Shown here in pieces: positions 27,514 through 37,357 of a stretch of 64,000 bases of DNA. A model generated the notes under the pieces. That model worked only from the letters and a program-made list of their open reading frames with translations. It was not told where the DNA came from and ran no database searches. Positions within the stretch are counted from its first letter, which is position 1. Each line of letters begins with the position of its first letter. The stretch covers positions 310,001 through 374,000 of the forward strand of contig JANZNS010000003.1 of the NCBI GenBank assembly GCA_025153445.1. Direction: 5' to 3'. Position numbers and translations under genes: made by a program. This stretch comes from Marinobacter sp. BGYM27. Its GTDB lineage: Bacteria; Pseudomonadota; Gammaproteobacteria; Pseudomonadales; Oleiphilaceae.

Positions 27514-27721
27514 GCTGATTTCCCTCCATAGGTTGATAAGACAGTACTCTTAACGGCAACGATAGCACTTATTTCGGCGCGAGCATTTTTACGAAAAATG
27601 AACATCGATAGATGTGTCGCCCGTCGGCACAGACACGATCGCACTTTCGGAAAACGACTCGACTCACTGGATGCAGTGCGAGAGGATAAACCCACACATT
27701 CAGCGATCACCGACGGACATC

Positions 27722-28921
27722 ATGACGACAACCTATCGATCCGGCCCGATAATCACATCTCTTCTGGATACCGACTGGTACAAACTGACCATGATGCAGG
27801 GCGCCCATCACCGTTACCCGAACGCCAGTGTTACCTGGGAATTCCGCAGCCGTAATGCTGAAGACCTGGAACCCTACGTCGGCGCGATTCGGGATCAGAT
27901 CGATATGCTCGCCGACATCAAACTGACCCGGGAAGAGTCAGCCTACCTGAGTCGGTTTCCCTACATGTCGCCGGACTTTATCCGGTTTCTGGAGCTGTTC
28001 CGGTTCCGACCGGAGTACGTTGATGTGCGCATGGAGGATGATGAACTCTGCATCCTGATCGACGGCCCCTGGACTCACAGCATCCTGTTTGAAATTGTGG
28101 TACTGGCTATCATCAGCGAAGTCCGCAACAAGGCACTCTATCCTGACGTTGAAATTGAGCAGGCGCGTCGCCAGCTGCATCAAAAACTGGAGAAATTGCA
28201 ACAGGATTACTCGGCGGAGCAGCTAGCCGGGTTCAATCTCGCGGATTTCGGAACCCGGCGACGCCTTTCCCAACCGGTCCATGAAGCCATTGCAGGCATA
28301 TTGAAGGTAGATTTTCCCGGCAAATTTGTCGGCACCAGCAACATTGATATCGCCCGCCGGCTGGAGATTGCTCCCATGGGCACCATGGCCCACGAATGGG
28401 TGATGGCCCACCAGCAACTCGGGAGCCGGCTGGTCGACAGCCAGCGCACAGCACTTGAAGCCTGGGTGCAGGAATACCGGGGCCATCTAGGCGTGGCGCT
28501 GACCGACACCATCAATCTCGACGCGTTCCTGGATGATTTTGATCTCTATTTCGCCAAGCTGTTTGATGGCCTGCGGCATGACAGTGGCGACCCGATGGTG
28601 TTCGCTGAAAAGTGTATCGCCCACTACCGCAAACTCGGCATCGACCCGCTCACCAAAACACTGATTTTCAGTGATGCGCTAACGCTCGATAAAGCCATGG
28701 CAATCAAGTCTGCTTTGGAAAACCGGATCAGGACCAGTTTCGGCATCGGCACCAGCCTCACCTGTGACGTGCCCGGCGTGAAGCCCATGAACATGGTACT
28801 GAAAATGGTGTCGTGCAATGGCCAGCCCGTGGCCAAGATTTCGGATGAGCCAGGCAAGACCATGAGCCGGGACGCCGAGTTTGTCAGCTACCTGAAAAGC
28901 GTGTTCGATCGCAGGCACTAA
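27722..28921 (+). CDS. pncB: Nicotinate phosphoribosyltransferase
   Basis: 399 residues, the usual length for bacterial PncB. It joins nicotinate to PRPP to form nicotinate mononucleotide in NAD salvage, driven by ATP. Conserved: [14 protein letters not shown] at the N-terminus, FGTRRRLS with the phosphoribosyl-binding residues, [11 protein letters not shown], the [13 protein letters not shown] loop with the phosphorylated His, and [10 protein letters not shown]. The start was moved to 27722, because the longer open frame has no PncB-like sequence. Confidence 0.95.
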   Translation: MTTTYRSGPIITSLLDTDWYKLTMMQGAHHRYPNASVTWEFRSRNAEDLEPYVGAIRDQIDMLADIKLTREESAYLSRFPYMSPDFIRFLELFRFRPEYVDVRMEDDELCILIDGPWTHSILFEIVVLAIISEVRNKALYPDVEIEQARRQLHQKLEKLQQDYSAEQLAGFNLADFGTRRRLSQPVHEAIAGILKVDFPGKFVGTSNIDIARRLEIAPMGTMAHEWVMAHQQLGSRLVDSQRTALEAWVQEYRGHLGVALTDTINLDAFLDDFDLYFAKLFDGLRHDSGDPMVFAEKCIAHYRKLGIDPLTKTLIFSDALTLDKAMAIKSALENRIRTSFGIGTSLTCDVPGVKPMNMVLKMVSCNGQPVAKISDEPGKTMSRDAEFVSYLKSVFDRRH

Positions 28922-28944
28922 TCAACTGACCCGCTCCCGTTTTG

Positions 28945-29511
28945 TCAGATCACGCCGTTTATAATCGCTTTCATGATCAGTTCTTCCGGCATATCGGTCG
29001 TCCGAATCACCGAAATCCGTGACCGAACATCTTTACCTGTCAGCACGATCATCGAGTGCTGCTTACCAATTGCCCAGTAACCTGTACCTCTATGGGTCGA
29101 GAAAATGCGGATTTCGTAGGGATCAACCGTCTGTTCCATTCTCTTGCGCTCAACCTCCACCCACTCCTCTGCAAACAGACCGCGACCTTTGTCTGCGCGT
29201 TTCACAGAGAATAGATAACGCGGCCAATCATGCATATCGGCGCCGGGAAACCCCGCTTGCTCACCGGTCACCTGCTTGACCGAGAAGCTGGCACCATCCG
29301 CCAGCATGAACACCAAACCGCCTGTGACACCAATCCGGGCATTCGACAGCACGTCCAGCGGAATCTGTAAGTGGCCGATTTCCCCCGTCTGGAATTCAAC
29401 GGTTTCCTGGTAGGCAAGGTGCGGGTAGCGCACTTTTACAATGGGTGCAGCGTGCAATGCGCTGCACCCGAACACGGCAATGCCGAGGGCAAGCAATAGT
29501 CCCTTATTCAC
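28945..29511 (-). CDS. Exported protein of unknown function
   Basis: 188 residues from a GTG with AGGGA upstream. A signal peptide (LLLALGIAVFGCSALHA) is cleaved around residue 22, so the mature protein is periplasmic. I do not recognise a domain. The mature part looks beta-rich, with a WVEVERKRMEQTVDPYEIRIFSTHRGTG segment. It converges on pncB, with no obvious partner. Confidence 0.65.
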   Translation of the reverse strand: MNKGLLLALGIAVFGCSALHAAPIVKVRYPHLAYQETVEFQTGEIGHLQIPLDVLSNARIGVTGGLVFMLADGASFSVKQVTGEQAGFPGADMHDWPRYLFSVKRADKGRGLFAEEWVEVERKRMEQTVDPYEIRIFSTHRGTGYWAIGKQHSMIVLTGKDVRSRISVIRTTDMPEELIMKAIINGVI

Positions 29512-29696
29512 GTCATGATCCCTATGTTAATCATCCTTGATGAACGGAGATTACAGTGAGCGGCGCCTGCTTTCCAACCGCCCATTCCGTTCCCTCTATG
29601 TGGCCGGCGCATTACCGATATTTATGTGATCCAGCCCTCGAATTCATTCAGGATAGAGTAGAAGCACTCAGGGGTAATCGAGACGAGGACGTCACC

Positions 29697-30146
29697 ATGA
29701 GCCAGCATGACCATCAACCACTTTCTTTCATCAATCCGGAAGGTCTTTACGACCCGACCGAAAACGGCTATTCCCATGTGGCAGTGATCGCGCCAGGCAG
29801 TCGGTTAATCCATATCGCAGGCCAGGGCGGCGAGAACGCAAAAGGCGAACTACCGGAAGACTTTCACTTACAGGTGCGCTGGGCCATCGGCAACCTGAAA
29901 ACAGCCGTGAATTCGGCGGGCGCCGAGCTTCGTGATATCGCCAAGATTACCGTGCTTATAGTCGATCACTCCGAAGAGCGTCTTGGGGTTTTGAGCGCCG
30001 AGCTTTCAGAAGCTTGGGGCGAGGCGCCGAAACCGACCTGCACACTGATTCCCGTGCCACGCCTGGCACTTGACGGCATGCTGTTTGAAATTGAAGCCGT
30101 TGCAGTAGCGCCAAAACACCCTGAATCAGGCGTCACATCCGGCTAG
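29697..30146 (+). CDS. Rid (YjgF/YER057c/UK114) family protein
   Basis: 149 residues. The Rid fold is shown by HIAGQGGENAKGELPEDFHLQVRWAIGNLKTAVNSAG and the C-terminal CTLIPVPRLALDGMLFEIEAVAVA. RidA itself deaminates reactive enamines, with an Arg near position 105; here the corresponding segment is VPRLALDG, which retains an Arg. The start at 29697 has GAGGA eight bases before. It is a stand-alone gene, so the substrate is unknown. The protein has an unusual N-terminal lead of about 15 residues. Confidence 0.85.
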   Translation: MSQHDHQPLSFINPEGLYDPTENGYSHVAVIAPGSRLIHIAGQGGENAKGELPEDFHLQVRWAIGNLKTAVNSAGAELRDIAKITVLIVDHSEERLGVLSAELSEAWGEAPKPTCTLIPVPRLALDGMLFEIEAVAVAPKHPESGVTSG

Positions 30147-30272
30147 CCAGGCCGTTATATAAAGCCCTTCCGATTCATGAATGAATTGTCACCCTGCTGC
30201 CTTTTCCAGAATACGGAATTAGCGCTAGCCTGAGTATGAGGCTCTATATACTCGGTGAGGGAGGATCAGGGT

Positions 30273-31736
30273 ATGGAAGAAAATGTCGCACAGGACCGGC
30301 ACCACGGAGGACTCACCCCGGCCAGAACAATCGGCCTGATACTGGGCCCGTTGTTCCTGCTGGCCACAGTGTTGATAACGCCTCCGGAAGGCATGGACAT
30401 CGCCGCATGGCATGCGCTGGGACTCATGTTGTTAATGGCGACCTGGTGGTCCACAGAAGCGATCCCTATTCCTGTCACCGCGCTGGTGCCCATCTGCCTG
30501 ATTCCCGCATTGGGTATAGGCTCAGTAAAAGACGCCACAACCCCTTACGCCAATCCGATCATTTTCCTTTTTCTAGGCGGCTTCGCGCTGGGCTTGGCGA
30601 TGCAGCGCTGGGATCTCCACAAGCGAATCGCGCTGAAAACGTTGTTGGCGGTTGGCAGTCAGCCCAAGCGCCAGATTGCGGGTTTTATAGCCGCTACCGC
30701 CTTTTTGAGCATGTGGGTCAGCAACACGGCGACCAGCATCATGATGCTGCCGATCGGGCTATCGGTCATCAATATGCAGGAAGGAAACGACACCGAAGCC
30801 TCGCGCCGATTCGCTACCCGCATGCTACTCGCGATTGCCTATGCGGCCAGCGTGGGCGGTATTGCAACGCTGATCGGCACGCCGCCCAACGCACTACTCG
30901 CGGCCTACCTGGCCGACAACCATGACATTGAAATAGGGTTCGCCCAGTGGATGCTGATTGGCGTTCCCATTGCCGCCACGATGCTGCTGGTGATTTGGTG
31001 GTGGCTGACACGAGGCGATCTCGGTAAGGACAACAGCGCAGATGCAGACCAGCTAATTCGTGAGCAACTGAACAAGCTGGGGCCGATGGGACGTGGCGAA
31101 AAGCTGATTCTGATGGTGTTCACCCTGACCGCCGCAACCTGGATATTCCAGCCCCTGCTCTCGGCCAGCCTGCTGCCATGGCTCAACGACACCGTTATTG
31201 CGATCGGCGCTGCTGTCGCACTGTTCCTGATCCCGGTGAATCTTTCGAAGCGAGAGTTCATCATGGATTGGGAAACCGCTGAAAATATCCCCTGGGGCGT
31301 GTTACTGCTGTTTGGCGGCGGCTTGTCACTGGCGGGCGCCATTAGCAGTTCGGGGCTGGCCGAGTGGATAGCTGAAAACCTGTCGATCGTCGGCGCGCTG
31401 CCCATGATTCTGATGGTGGCACTGGTCGCCACTGTTATCATCTTCCTGACAGAAGTGACCAGCAACACGGCCACCGCTGCTGCCTTTTTGCCGCTGATGG
31501 GTGCATTGGCCGTCTCGCAGGACGCGGCCCCTCACCTGCTGGCAGTGCCGGCTGCGATTGCGGCCAGCTGCGCCTTTATGATGCCGGTCGCAACGCCGCC
31601 AAACGCCATCGTCTTCGGCAGTGGTCATATGCGTATCGGCGATATGATCAGTGCCGGGTTTGCATTGAATATCGCCGGTATTCTGGTCGTCACTTTGCTC
31701 GGCTATATGCTGATGGGCTGGGTGTTCGGCGGATAG
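30273..31736 (+). CDS. DASS-family sodium/dicarboxylate (or anion) symporter
   Basis: 487 residues with 11-13 membrane segments. The DASS signature Ser-Asn-Thr appears twice, as VSNTATSIMMLP and TSNTATAAAFLP, which form the sodium and carboxylate sites. GTPPNALLAAY and VATPPNAIVFGSG are the matching hairpins. The family co-transports Na+ with succinate, malate, citrate or sulfate. The start at 30273 has GGAGG; a GTG 18 bases earlier overlaps that site and is less likely. Likely imports C4-dicarboxylates. Confidence 0.9.
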   Translation: MEENVAQDRHHGGLTPARTIGLILGPLFLLATVLITPPEGMDIAAWHALGLMLLMATWWSTEAIPIPVTALVPICLIPALGIGSVKDATTPYANPIIFLFLGGFALGLAMQRWDLHKRIALKTLLAVGSQPKRQIAGFIAATAFLSMWVSNTATSIMMLPIGLSVINMQEGNDTEASRRFATRMLLAIAYAASVGGIATLIGTPPNALLAAYLADNHDIEIGFAQWMLIGVPIAATMLLVIWWWLTRGDLGKDNSADADQLIREQLNKLGPMGRGEKLILMVFTLTAATWIFQPLLSASLLPWLNDTVIAIGAAVALFLIPVNLSKREFIMDWETAENIPWGVLLLFGGGLSLAGAISSSGLAEWIAENLSIVGALPMILMVALVATVIIFLTEVTSNTATAAAFLPLMGALAVSQDAAPHLLAVPAAIAASCAFMMPVATPPNAIVFGSGHMRIGDMISAGFALNIAGILVVTLLGYMLMGWVFGG

Positions 31737-31890
31737 TATTCCTCCAGAGAGGCAAATACCCTCTCACCTCAGGCGTCTCTGGACAGCAGTCTCCGCCCCA
31801 CTCAACCAAACGGGGCGTAGGCTGTGTGGAGGATCTCCTCGCCTGCTGCAAAGGTTAAGTTAGTCTTTTCCCATTGCAGATCAACACACC

Positions 31891-32757
31891 ATGACGGATC
31901 CGATTGTTATTGTGGGCGGCGCATCGCTGGATACCATTATCCATCTTGATACCTTGCCCACCGGCGAGCCACAAACCCTGTGGCCAAGAGAAAGCTACAA
32001 GGCTGTCGGCAGCACGGGAGCCGGCAAAGCGCTTAACCTTGCCGCCCTGGGTTACCCCGTTATCTTGCACACCCTGCTGGGGCGCGATGCAGCAGGTGAA
32101 CACATCCGTCGCCACCTCAATCGCAGCAACATTGCGCTCTTGGTAGATGAGACAGATGCACCCACAGAGCAACATACCAACCTGATGGCTGCTGACGGCG
32201 GGCGCATTTCCCTTTTTACCCAGCCACCGGCCGCACCGGAGAATCCAGACTGGCGCCCCGTTGAGGACGCCATGGCCCGGGCATGCTGCGTGGTTATCAA
32301 TATTCTCGCTTATACCCTGCCGGCCCTGGCGATTGCCAAACAGCACGCAATACCGCTATGGACAGATTTGCATGATTACGATGGCAAAACGCCCTATCAC
32401 CAGCCATTCATTGATGCCGCCGATGTGTTGTTTCTGTCCAGCGACAGACTGCCCGATTACCGGTCCTTTATGGCCTCGCAAATCGCGAACGGGAAGACGC
32501 TGGTGGTTTGCACACACGGTGACAGGGGCGCGACCTTGCTTAGTCACACAGGCGAGTGGATAGAACAACCGGCATTGAAAGTCGCCCCGGTTGTCGACAC
32601 CAATGGTGCCGGCGACGCTTTTTTCAGCGGATTTCTTGCGGCCTACCTGAAAGGCGCCCCCCTGGCCAGATGCATGCTGAGTGCAGCCGCATCAGGCGCC
32701 GCTTGCGTGATGTCTCGCGACCTGGTGGGAGCGGACCCACGAACCTTGATGCCCTGA
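31891..32757 (+). CDS. PfkB-family carbohydrate kinase
   Basis: 288 residues. The ribokinase fold is shown by the N-terminal VIVGGASLDTIIHLD, the GSTGAGKALNLAALGYPV substrate lid region and the C-terminal catalytic DTNGAGDAFFSGFLAAYL, with Asp as the base. It phosphorylates a sugar or nucleoside with ATP; the substrate is not deducible. The gene is monocistronic, convergent with the sodium/proton antiporter. No clear ribosome site precedes the ATG. Confidence 0.85.
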   Translation: MTDPIVIVGGASLDTIIHLDTLPTGEPQTLWPRESYKAVGSTGAGKALNLAALGYPVILHTLLGRDAAGEHIRRHLNRSNIALLVDETDAPTEQHTNLMAADGGRISLFTQPPAAPENPDWRPVEDAMARACCVVINILAYTLPALAIAKQHAIPLWTDLHDYDGKTPYHQPFIDAADVLFLSSDRLPDYRSFMASQIANGKTLVVCTHGDRGATLLSHTGEWIEQPALKVAPVVDTNGAGDAFFSGFLAAYLKGAPLARCMLSAAASGAACVMSRDLVGADPRTLMP

Positions 32758-32797
32758 TCCATGCTTGCAGACACGTCGATTGCCAGCACTCACGCCA

Positions 32798-32813
32798 CGG
32801 GCCGACTGGCCCG
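32798..32813. terminator. Short GC-rich hairpin between convergent genes
   Basis: CGGGCC-GACT-GGCCCG, a 6-bp stem with a tetraloop, lies between the kinase and antiporter stops. There is no T-run, so function is uncertain. Confidence 0.35.
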
Positions 32814-32822
32814 ACAAAGGTG

Positions 32823-34055
32823 TCAGCCCTCAGCTCCGAGGACTTTCTTGATCGTCAGGCCCTGTACCAGTATTGAAAACACCACGACCACGTAAGCCAT
32901 CGGCAGAATCAGATCACGCTCCGGCCCCACCGGCAGGGAGAGGGCAAGCGCCACCGAAATGCCGCCTTTCAGACCACCCCAGGTCAGTGCTTTTATCGGA
33001 TTGGGTTTGAATTCCCTGAAGGGCTTCAATCCCATCACCGGCACGCCCACCGCTACCAGCCGCGCCAACAGCCCAAGCGGAATGGCGGCAAGTCCGGCCC
33101 AGAGCACAGGGAGTTCGAATGTGACAATCAGCAGTTCAAGACCAATCAACAGAAACAGTACCGCGTTCAACAGTTCGTCGACCATTTCCCAGAAGGTATC
33201 GAGCTGCTGCTCCGTCTTCTTTGACATGGCAAACGCACGCCCCTGATTGCCGATCATCAAACCTGCGACCACCACTGCAAGCGGACCGGACATGTGCAAC
33301 CGACTCGCAAGCGCATAGCCACCCGCCACCAGCGCCACGGTGATGAGGACTTCAACCTGATAATTATCCAGGTGCTTGAGCATGTGATAACCCAGCAATC
33401 CCAACAGGAAGCCAAGCACCAGGCCACCCACTGCCTCCTGCAGAAAAAGTTCACCAATGCTTGCAAACGTGGCCTCACGCTCACCTGATGCAATGCCGAG
33501 AATGGCAATGAACATCACTACGGCAACACCATCGTTAAACAGGGATTCGCCGGCGATTTTGGTTGTAAGGCTCTCCGGTGCATCGACCGATTTGAGAATG
33601 GCCATCACCGCAACCGGATCAGTTGGCGCGATCACCGCACCAAACAGAAGGCAATAGATAAAGGGCAATGGAATGCCCAGCCACTCCAGCACATACCACA
33701 TCGCCCCGCCCACCAGAAAGGTTGTGAGCACAACACCGAAGGTGGCCAGCAACGCGACCAGCCATTTCTGGTCTGCGAGTTCCTCAAGATTCACATGAAG
33801 AGCACCGGCAAACAGCAGAAAGCTCAAAAGACCATTCAGCAGTGTCTGACCAAGATCGGCGCCCCCTACCAACTGTTCTGCCCAGTCCGCCAGGCCGGTC
33901 ATTCCGAGTTGATTGAGCCCGATCAACACCAGAGAAAATACCAGCGAAAATGCCATGACGGCGATACTGGTGGGCAAGCCAATATAGCGGGCATTGATAT
34001 AACTGAAAAAGGCCGAGAGGCTCAGCAGGATCGCGATAATCTCGAATAACGACAT
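32823..34055 (-). CDS. CPA1-family Na+/H+ antiporter
   Basis: 410 residues, about 12 membrane segments. The membrane-buried motif FGAVIAPTDPVAVMAILK with its ion-binding Asp and FNDGVAVVMF are diagnostic of NhaP/NHE exchangers. Such antiporters expel Na+ or K+ for protons, consistent with a saline habitat. The start at 34055 has GGAAG nearby; 69 bases of open frame upstream lack a signal. Divergent from the Crp/Fnr regulator gene. Confidence 0.9.
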   Translation of the reverse strand: MSLFEIIAILLSLSAFFSYINARYIGLPTSIAVMAFSLVFSLVLIGLNQLGMTGLADWAEQLVGGADLGQTLLNGLLSFLLFAGALHVNLEELADQKWLVALLATFGVVLTTFLVGGAMWYVLEWLGIPLPFIYCLLFGAVIAPTDPVAVMAILKSVDAPESLTTKIAGESLFNDGVAVVMFIAILGIASGEREATFASIGELFLQEAVGGLVLGFLLGLLGYHMLKHLDNYQVEVLITVALVAGGYALASRLHMSGPLAVVVAGLMIGNQGRAFAMSKKTEQQLDTFWEMVDELLNAVLFLLIGLELLIVTFELPVLWAGLAAIPLGLLARLVAVGVPVMGLKPFREFKPNPIKALTWGGLKGGISVALALSLPVGPERDLILPMAYVVVVFSILVQGLTIKKVLGAEG

Positions 34056-34281
34056 CTTGTCTTCCACATCCCTGTAGCAGTGACTGGCGGGTTCGGGGCG
34101 CGCTGATCGGAGCCCCAACACCACTTTGCATTTTTGTTGAGGAAAGAGGAAGCTAACGAAAATATTAGTTCTGCGTTGAGCGCGACAGCGAGCACTGGCG
34201 ATTGCCAGGCGGTTTCTGGCTGCACCTGTTGCAAGGACCAGAATAGCCTCAAATCGCTAACACCTGCAGTCAGGGGGCACC

Positions 34282-35082
34282 GTGACCACCAGTTGTATTA
34301 TCAAACATTTCGAACACTACTCACCGCTGACAGACAACGATAAACGGCTACTCGACACGCTTGAAGAAAGCCCCGAAACCTACCCGAAGAACGCCCACAT
34401 CTGGAAACCGGGTGACGTTGCCGATCACTTTTATACGCTCAGCAGCGGGTGGGCCTATACCTACCGGGACATGGAAGATGGCAGTCGGCAGGTTCTCGAC
34501 ATCTATATCCCAGGCGATGTTATCGGACTCAGGGAACTGGCGTTCGAGAAACAGATTACCGGCCTTTACCTGCTGACCGACGCCCAGCTTTGTGCATTTC
34601 CGAAAACCCGGCTGACAGAGGTTTTTTCAGAATCTTTATTGCTTTCTACTATTTTCTTCATCATTACATCAGTCGATCAGGCGATTCTACTTGAGCGTCT
34701 GGTAAATCTCGGGCGCCGCTCGGCCCGCCAGAAACTTGCGCATTTTCTGCTGGAAATCTCGACACGGCTTTACAAAACCAACGCCGATATCGATAACCCG
34801 TTAAAGCTTCCCCTGTCACAAACCCTGCTGGCTGACGCCCTTGGCTTGAGCGCCGTGCACGTGAACAGAACCTTCAAGGCTCTCAAGGAGGAACACCTCA
34901 TAAGCGCAACCAATGGATCGGTTCAACTGCTCGACATCGCCGGCCTCAAAGAAGCGGCCGGTTTTGATCCGGAGTATCTGGCCGAGAATGTCTCCGGACT
35001 GCTTCAGCACGTTCGACAGATGCAGCGTCAGATGGAAGCTGGCGCTCGAAGCGATACGGCAGTCAGAGCCCATCAAAGCTGA
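34282..35082 (+). CDS. Crp/Fnr-family transcriptional regulator (paralogue 1)
   Basis: 266 residues from a GTG with AGGGGG five bases upstream. An N-terminal cyclic-nucleotide-type beta-roll (about 20-130) leads to a dimer helix and a C-terminal winged helix with LPLSQTLLADALGLSAVHVNRTFKAL. It lacks the clustered N-terminal Cys of FNR, so an iron-sulfur oxygen sensor is unlikely. The protein is closely similar throughout to the one at 51538-52347 (shared SRQVLDIY, PGD, GLRELAFEK, LGLS). The next gene starts 15 bases after its stop and may be in the same operon. Confidence 0.87.
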   Translation: MTTSCIIKHFEHYSPLTDNDKRLLDTLEESPETYPKNAHIWKPGDVADHFYTLSSGWAYTYRDMEDGSRQVLDIYIPGDVIGLRELAFEKQITGLYLLTDAQLCAFPKTRLTEVFSESLLLSTIFFIITSVDQAILLERLVNLGRRSARQKLAHFLLEISTRLYKTNADIDNPLKLPLSQTLLADALGLSAVHVNRTFKALKEEHLISATNGSVQLLDIAGLKEAAGFDPEYLAENVSGLLQHVRQMQRQMEAGARSDTAVRAHQS

Positions 35083-35097
35083 AGAGGGTGTTGAAGA

Positions 35098-36093
35098 ATG
35101 ACGGCAATCGATCGTGACCGGCTCGCTGCACTGGCAGCCTGCCCCCATATACACAAAGGCCGTTACCGCAACATTGAACGTGTAAAAACACACGGTTTTG
35201 GCGACTTTCTGAAGTGGCAACTGGCGCCGGGCAAACGGTTTCCACCGGGGAAGCGCTACCCACTGATCAAACCGGATTCCGCTACACTCAATCAGCCAAC
35301 TGACGCCCCCCAACTCACCTGGCTGGGTCATGCCTCCTTTCTGTTCCAGTTTCGCGGTATCAACGTGCTGACTGATCCCGTGTTATCGGAACGAGCCAGT
35401 CCGTTCCGGTTTGTCGGCCCCAAGCGCTACACTCCGCCCGCGCTGACGGTCAGTCAGATGCCCGATATCCACCTTGTGCTGATTTCCCATAATCATTACG
35501 ACCACCTGGATGAAGAGGTCGTCCGCCAGCTCCACAAACGGTTTGGCGATGCCCTGCGTTTTTGCGTGCCGATGGGCTTGAAAAGCTGGTTCGCAAAGCG
35601 GGGCATACACAACGTTGTCGAGTTGGGCTGGTGGCAAGCGGAGAAACTGTCGGACACCGAAGAAGTCTTTTGCCTGCCCACACAGCACTTCTCGGGCAGG
35701 GGCGCGCACGATGGCAACAAATCCCTGTGGTGTAGCTGGTTGCTGGAAATAGACGGCTACCGACTCTATTTCGCTGGCGATACCGGCTACGGCAACATCT
35801 TTGGCCAGTTTGGCGAGCTGTTCGCTCCGATTGATTTGGCACTGTTACCCATCGGAGCCTACAACCCGCGCTGGTTCATGTCGCCTATCCATGTGGACCC
35901 GGAAGAAGCGGTCCGTATCCATCAGGATATTGGCGCCCGACAGTCTGTCGCCATGCACTGGGGCACGTTTGTGCTGACAGATGAGGCGATGGACGAACCG
36001 CCCCGTCGCCTCCGGCAAGCACTCAATGATTGGGCACTGGATCAGGACTGTTTTATCGTCATGCAGCATGGCGAAACCCGAACCTTCGATTAA
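35098..36093 (+). CDS. Metallo-beta-lactamase-fold hydrolase, NAPE-PLD/UlaG-like
   Basis: 331 residues. The metal motif HNHYDH near residue 130, with TWLGHASFLFQF before it and YFAGDTGYG and MHWGTFVLTDE after, places it with UlaG/NAPE-PLD-type enzymes. These cleave phosphodiester or lactone bonds; many bacterial members are uncharacterised. The start follows the Crp/Fnr gene by 15 bases, so control by it is possible. No signal peptide, hence probably cytoplasmic. Confidence 0.85.
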   Translation: MTAIDRDRLAALAACPHIHKGRYRNIERVKTHGFGDFLKWQLAPGKRFPPGKRYPLIKPDSATLNQPTDAPQLTWLGHASFLFQFRGINVLTDPVLSERASPFRFVGPKRYTPPALTVSQMPDIHLVLISHNHYDHLDEEVVRQLHKRFGDALRFCVPMGLKSWFAKRGIHNVVELGWWQAEKLSDTEEVFCLPTQHFSGRGAHDGNKSLWCSWLLEIDGYRLYFAGDTGYGNIFGQFGELFAPIDLALLPIGAYNPRWFMSPIHVDPEEAVRIHQDIGARQSVAMHWGTFVLTDEAMDEPPRRLRQALNDWALDQDCFIVMQHGETRTFD

Positions 36094-36105
36094 TCAGGCC
36101 CGGCT

Positions 36106-36312
36106 CTAAAGCCGCACAAACCGGGGCAGCAGCATCAGCGATACACCGATCACCACCATCAGAAGCGAGTCAGACACCGCGTAGGGAAACAATATCAACG
36201 TCAGGCCGGCATAGCGCGCGACAATATGATCCTGGCGCCGACCGTAGACAAAATAGCCGATGCCGATCGAGCCAAACACAAGCCCCCAAATCAGTGGTGC
36301 AGTATCAGTCAC
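36106..36312 (-). CDS. Small two-segment membrane protein, unknown function
   Basis: 68 residues. Two hydrophobic helices (about 8-20 and 35-63) flank a YGRRQDH loop. Ends RFVRL. The composition is that of a genuine inner-membrane protein, and similar proteins occur widely in proteobacteria, but I know no function. Convergent with the preceding hydrolase (12-base gap). Confidence 0.6.
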   Translation of the reverse strand: MTDTAPLIWGLVFGSIGIGYFVYGRRQDHIVARYAGLTLILFPYAVSDSLLMVVIGVSLMLLPRFVRL

Positions 36313-36340
36313 AGGAATCCCCCAGAATCCAGGCGCTAAT

Positions 36341-37015
36341 TTACCAGGCCAGCCAGATCACATGGCGCGCGCCCTTGCCAGGCTTATGGGCCCTCACCGT
36401 CACGGCCTCAGCGGCCAGGCCGGCCCGGCGAAGACGCTCGGTAAACTCCGGCGCCTGACCCGCAGACCAATACGCCAATATACCCTCTGGAGTTAGCGCT
36501 GCGTGCGCCGCTTCAATGCCGGCCACTGAATAAATCCAGTCGTTCTCTTTTCGCGTCAGGCCCTCGGGGCCGTTATCGACATCCAGCAGAATTGCATCGT
36601 AAACGCCGGTTTGCTCTTGCAGCAGCTGTCCCACATCTCCCACATGCACCCGGGCACGGGGATCCGACAATGGATAGCCAGCCGCTGAACCAAGTGGCCC
36701 GCGATTCCACTCGACAACCTCGGGCACCAGCTCGGCAACGGTGACTTCCGCATCGTCACCCAGCGCACCAAGCGCGGCGGCAAGGGTGAACCCCATGCCC
36801 AGCCCACCAATCAGGACCTTCGGCGCGGGCTGATCAGCAATCCGCTCACACGCCAGTGTCGCCAACGCATCCTCGGAGCCGTGCAGGCGGCTGTTCATCA
36901 GCTCACCGGTGCTGCCGGCAATCTTGATCGAGAATTCATCATTGCGCTGCAGCAATCGCAACTGCGTCCCCTTGCCGGGAATCGTCGCGGTGCCGATTAG
37001 ATCAAAACGGGCCAT
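36341..37015 (-). CDS. Spermidine-synthase-like methyltransferase-fold protein
   Basis: 224 residues of Rossmann fold. The nucleotide-binding loop is VLIGGLGMGFTLAAAL, followed by an acidic VAELVPEVVEWN and a DAILLDVDNGPEGL segment that matches SpeE-type active sites. It lacks the full N-terminal beta domain of polyamine synthases. Such proteins may transfer aminopropyl or methyl groups; substrate unknown. Followed downstream by the small membrane protein gene. Confidence 0.75.
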   Translation of the reverse strand: MARFDLIGTATIPGKGTQLRLLQRNDEFSIKIAGSTGELMNSRLHGSEDALATLACERIADQPAPKVLIGGLGMGFTLAAALGALGDDAEVTVAELVPEVVEWNRGPLGSAAGYPLSDPRARVHVGDVGQLLQEQTGVYDAILLDVDNGPEGLTRKENDWIYSVAGIEAAHAALTPEGILAYWSAGQAPEFTERLRRAGLAAEAVTVRAHKPGKGARHVIWLAW

Positions 37016-37155
37016 AATGCCTCTAAGCGGAAGGATTAATTGATCGCGATAGTAACCTGTTGCTGTCGTGGCGGCGAACCTGATTCCGCTAGATCCGTCA
37101 GGAAACAGTTGATATAACGATTACTATCCACAAGAGCTGCGGGGCACGTACCACT

Positions 37156-37335
37156 ATGGCGGATATCCTGCCTTTCAAAAGGCCAACCAAAAAGGCACCA
37201 CGAAAAGGACTCTGTCAGCACGATATTCACAAATGGGTGGTGTGCACCGAGAAAAAGTTTGATGTTAAACAAGGCGAGCTGGTCACGGTTTACCGTTGTG
37301 AACGTTGCGGCAAGCAGAAAGTGAAGGCGCACTAA
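37156..37335 (+). CDS. Small zinc-ribbon-like protein, 59 residues
   Basis: Reads MADILPFKRPTKKAPRKGLC from the ATG, then QHDIHKW, VVC, and a C-terminal CERCGKQK. The Cys/His pairs (C20, H22, H25, C30 and C48, C51) look like a metal-binding ribbon with a basic N-terminus, suggesting a nucleic-acid or ribosome-associated small protein. Function unknown. It lies 22 bases upstream of another Cys-rich small gene and probably shares a transcript. A GGGG run lies about 10 bases before the start. Confidence 0.65.
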   Translation: MADILPFKRPTKKAPRKGLCQHDIHKWVVCTEKKFDVKQGELVTVYRCERCGKQKVKAH

Positions 37336-37357
37336 ACCATTCTCTCAGGAGTCCACA

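Noticed and set aside
31740-31840. Several short inverted repeats after the DASS transporter
   Set aside because: Stems of about 6 bp with alternative pairings; no single credible terminator.
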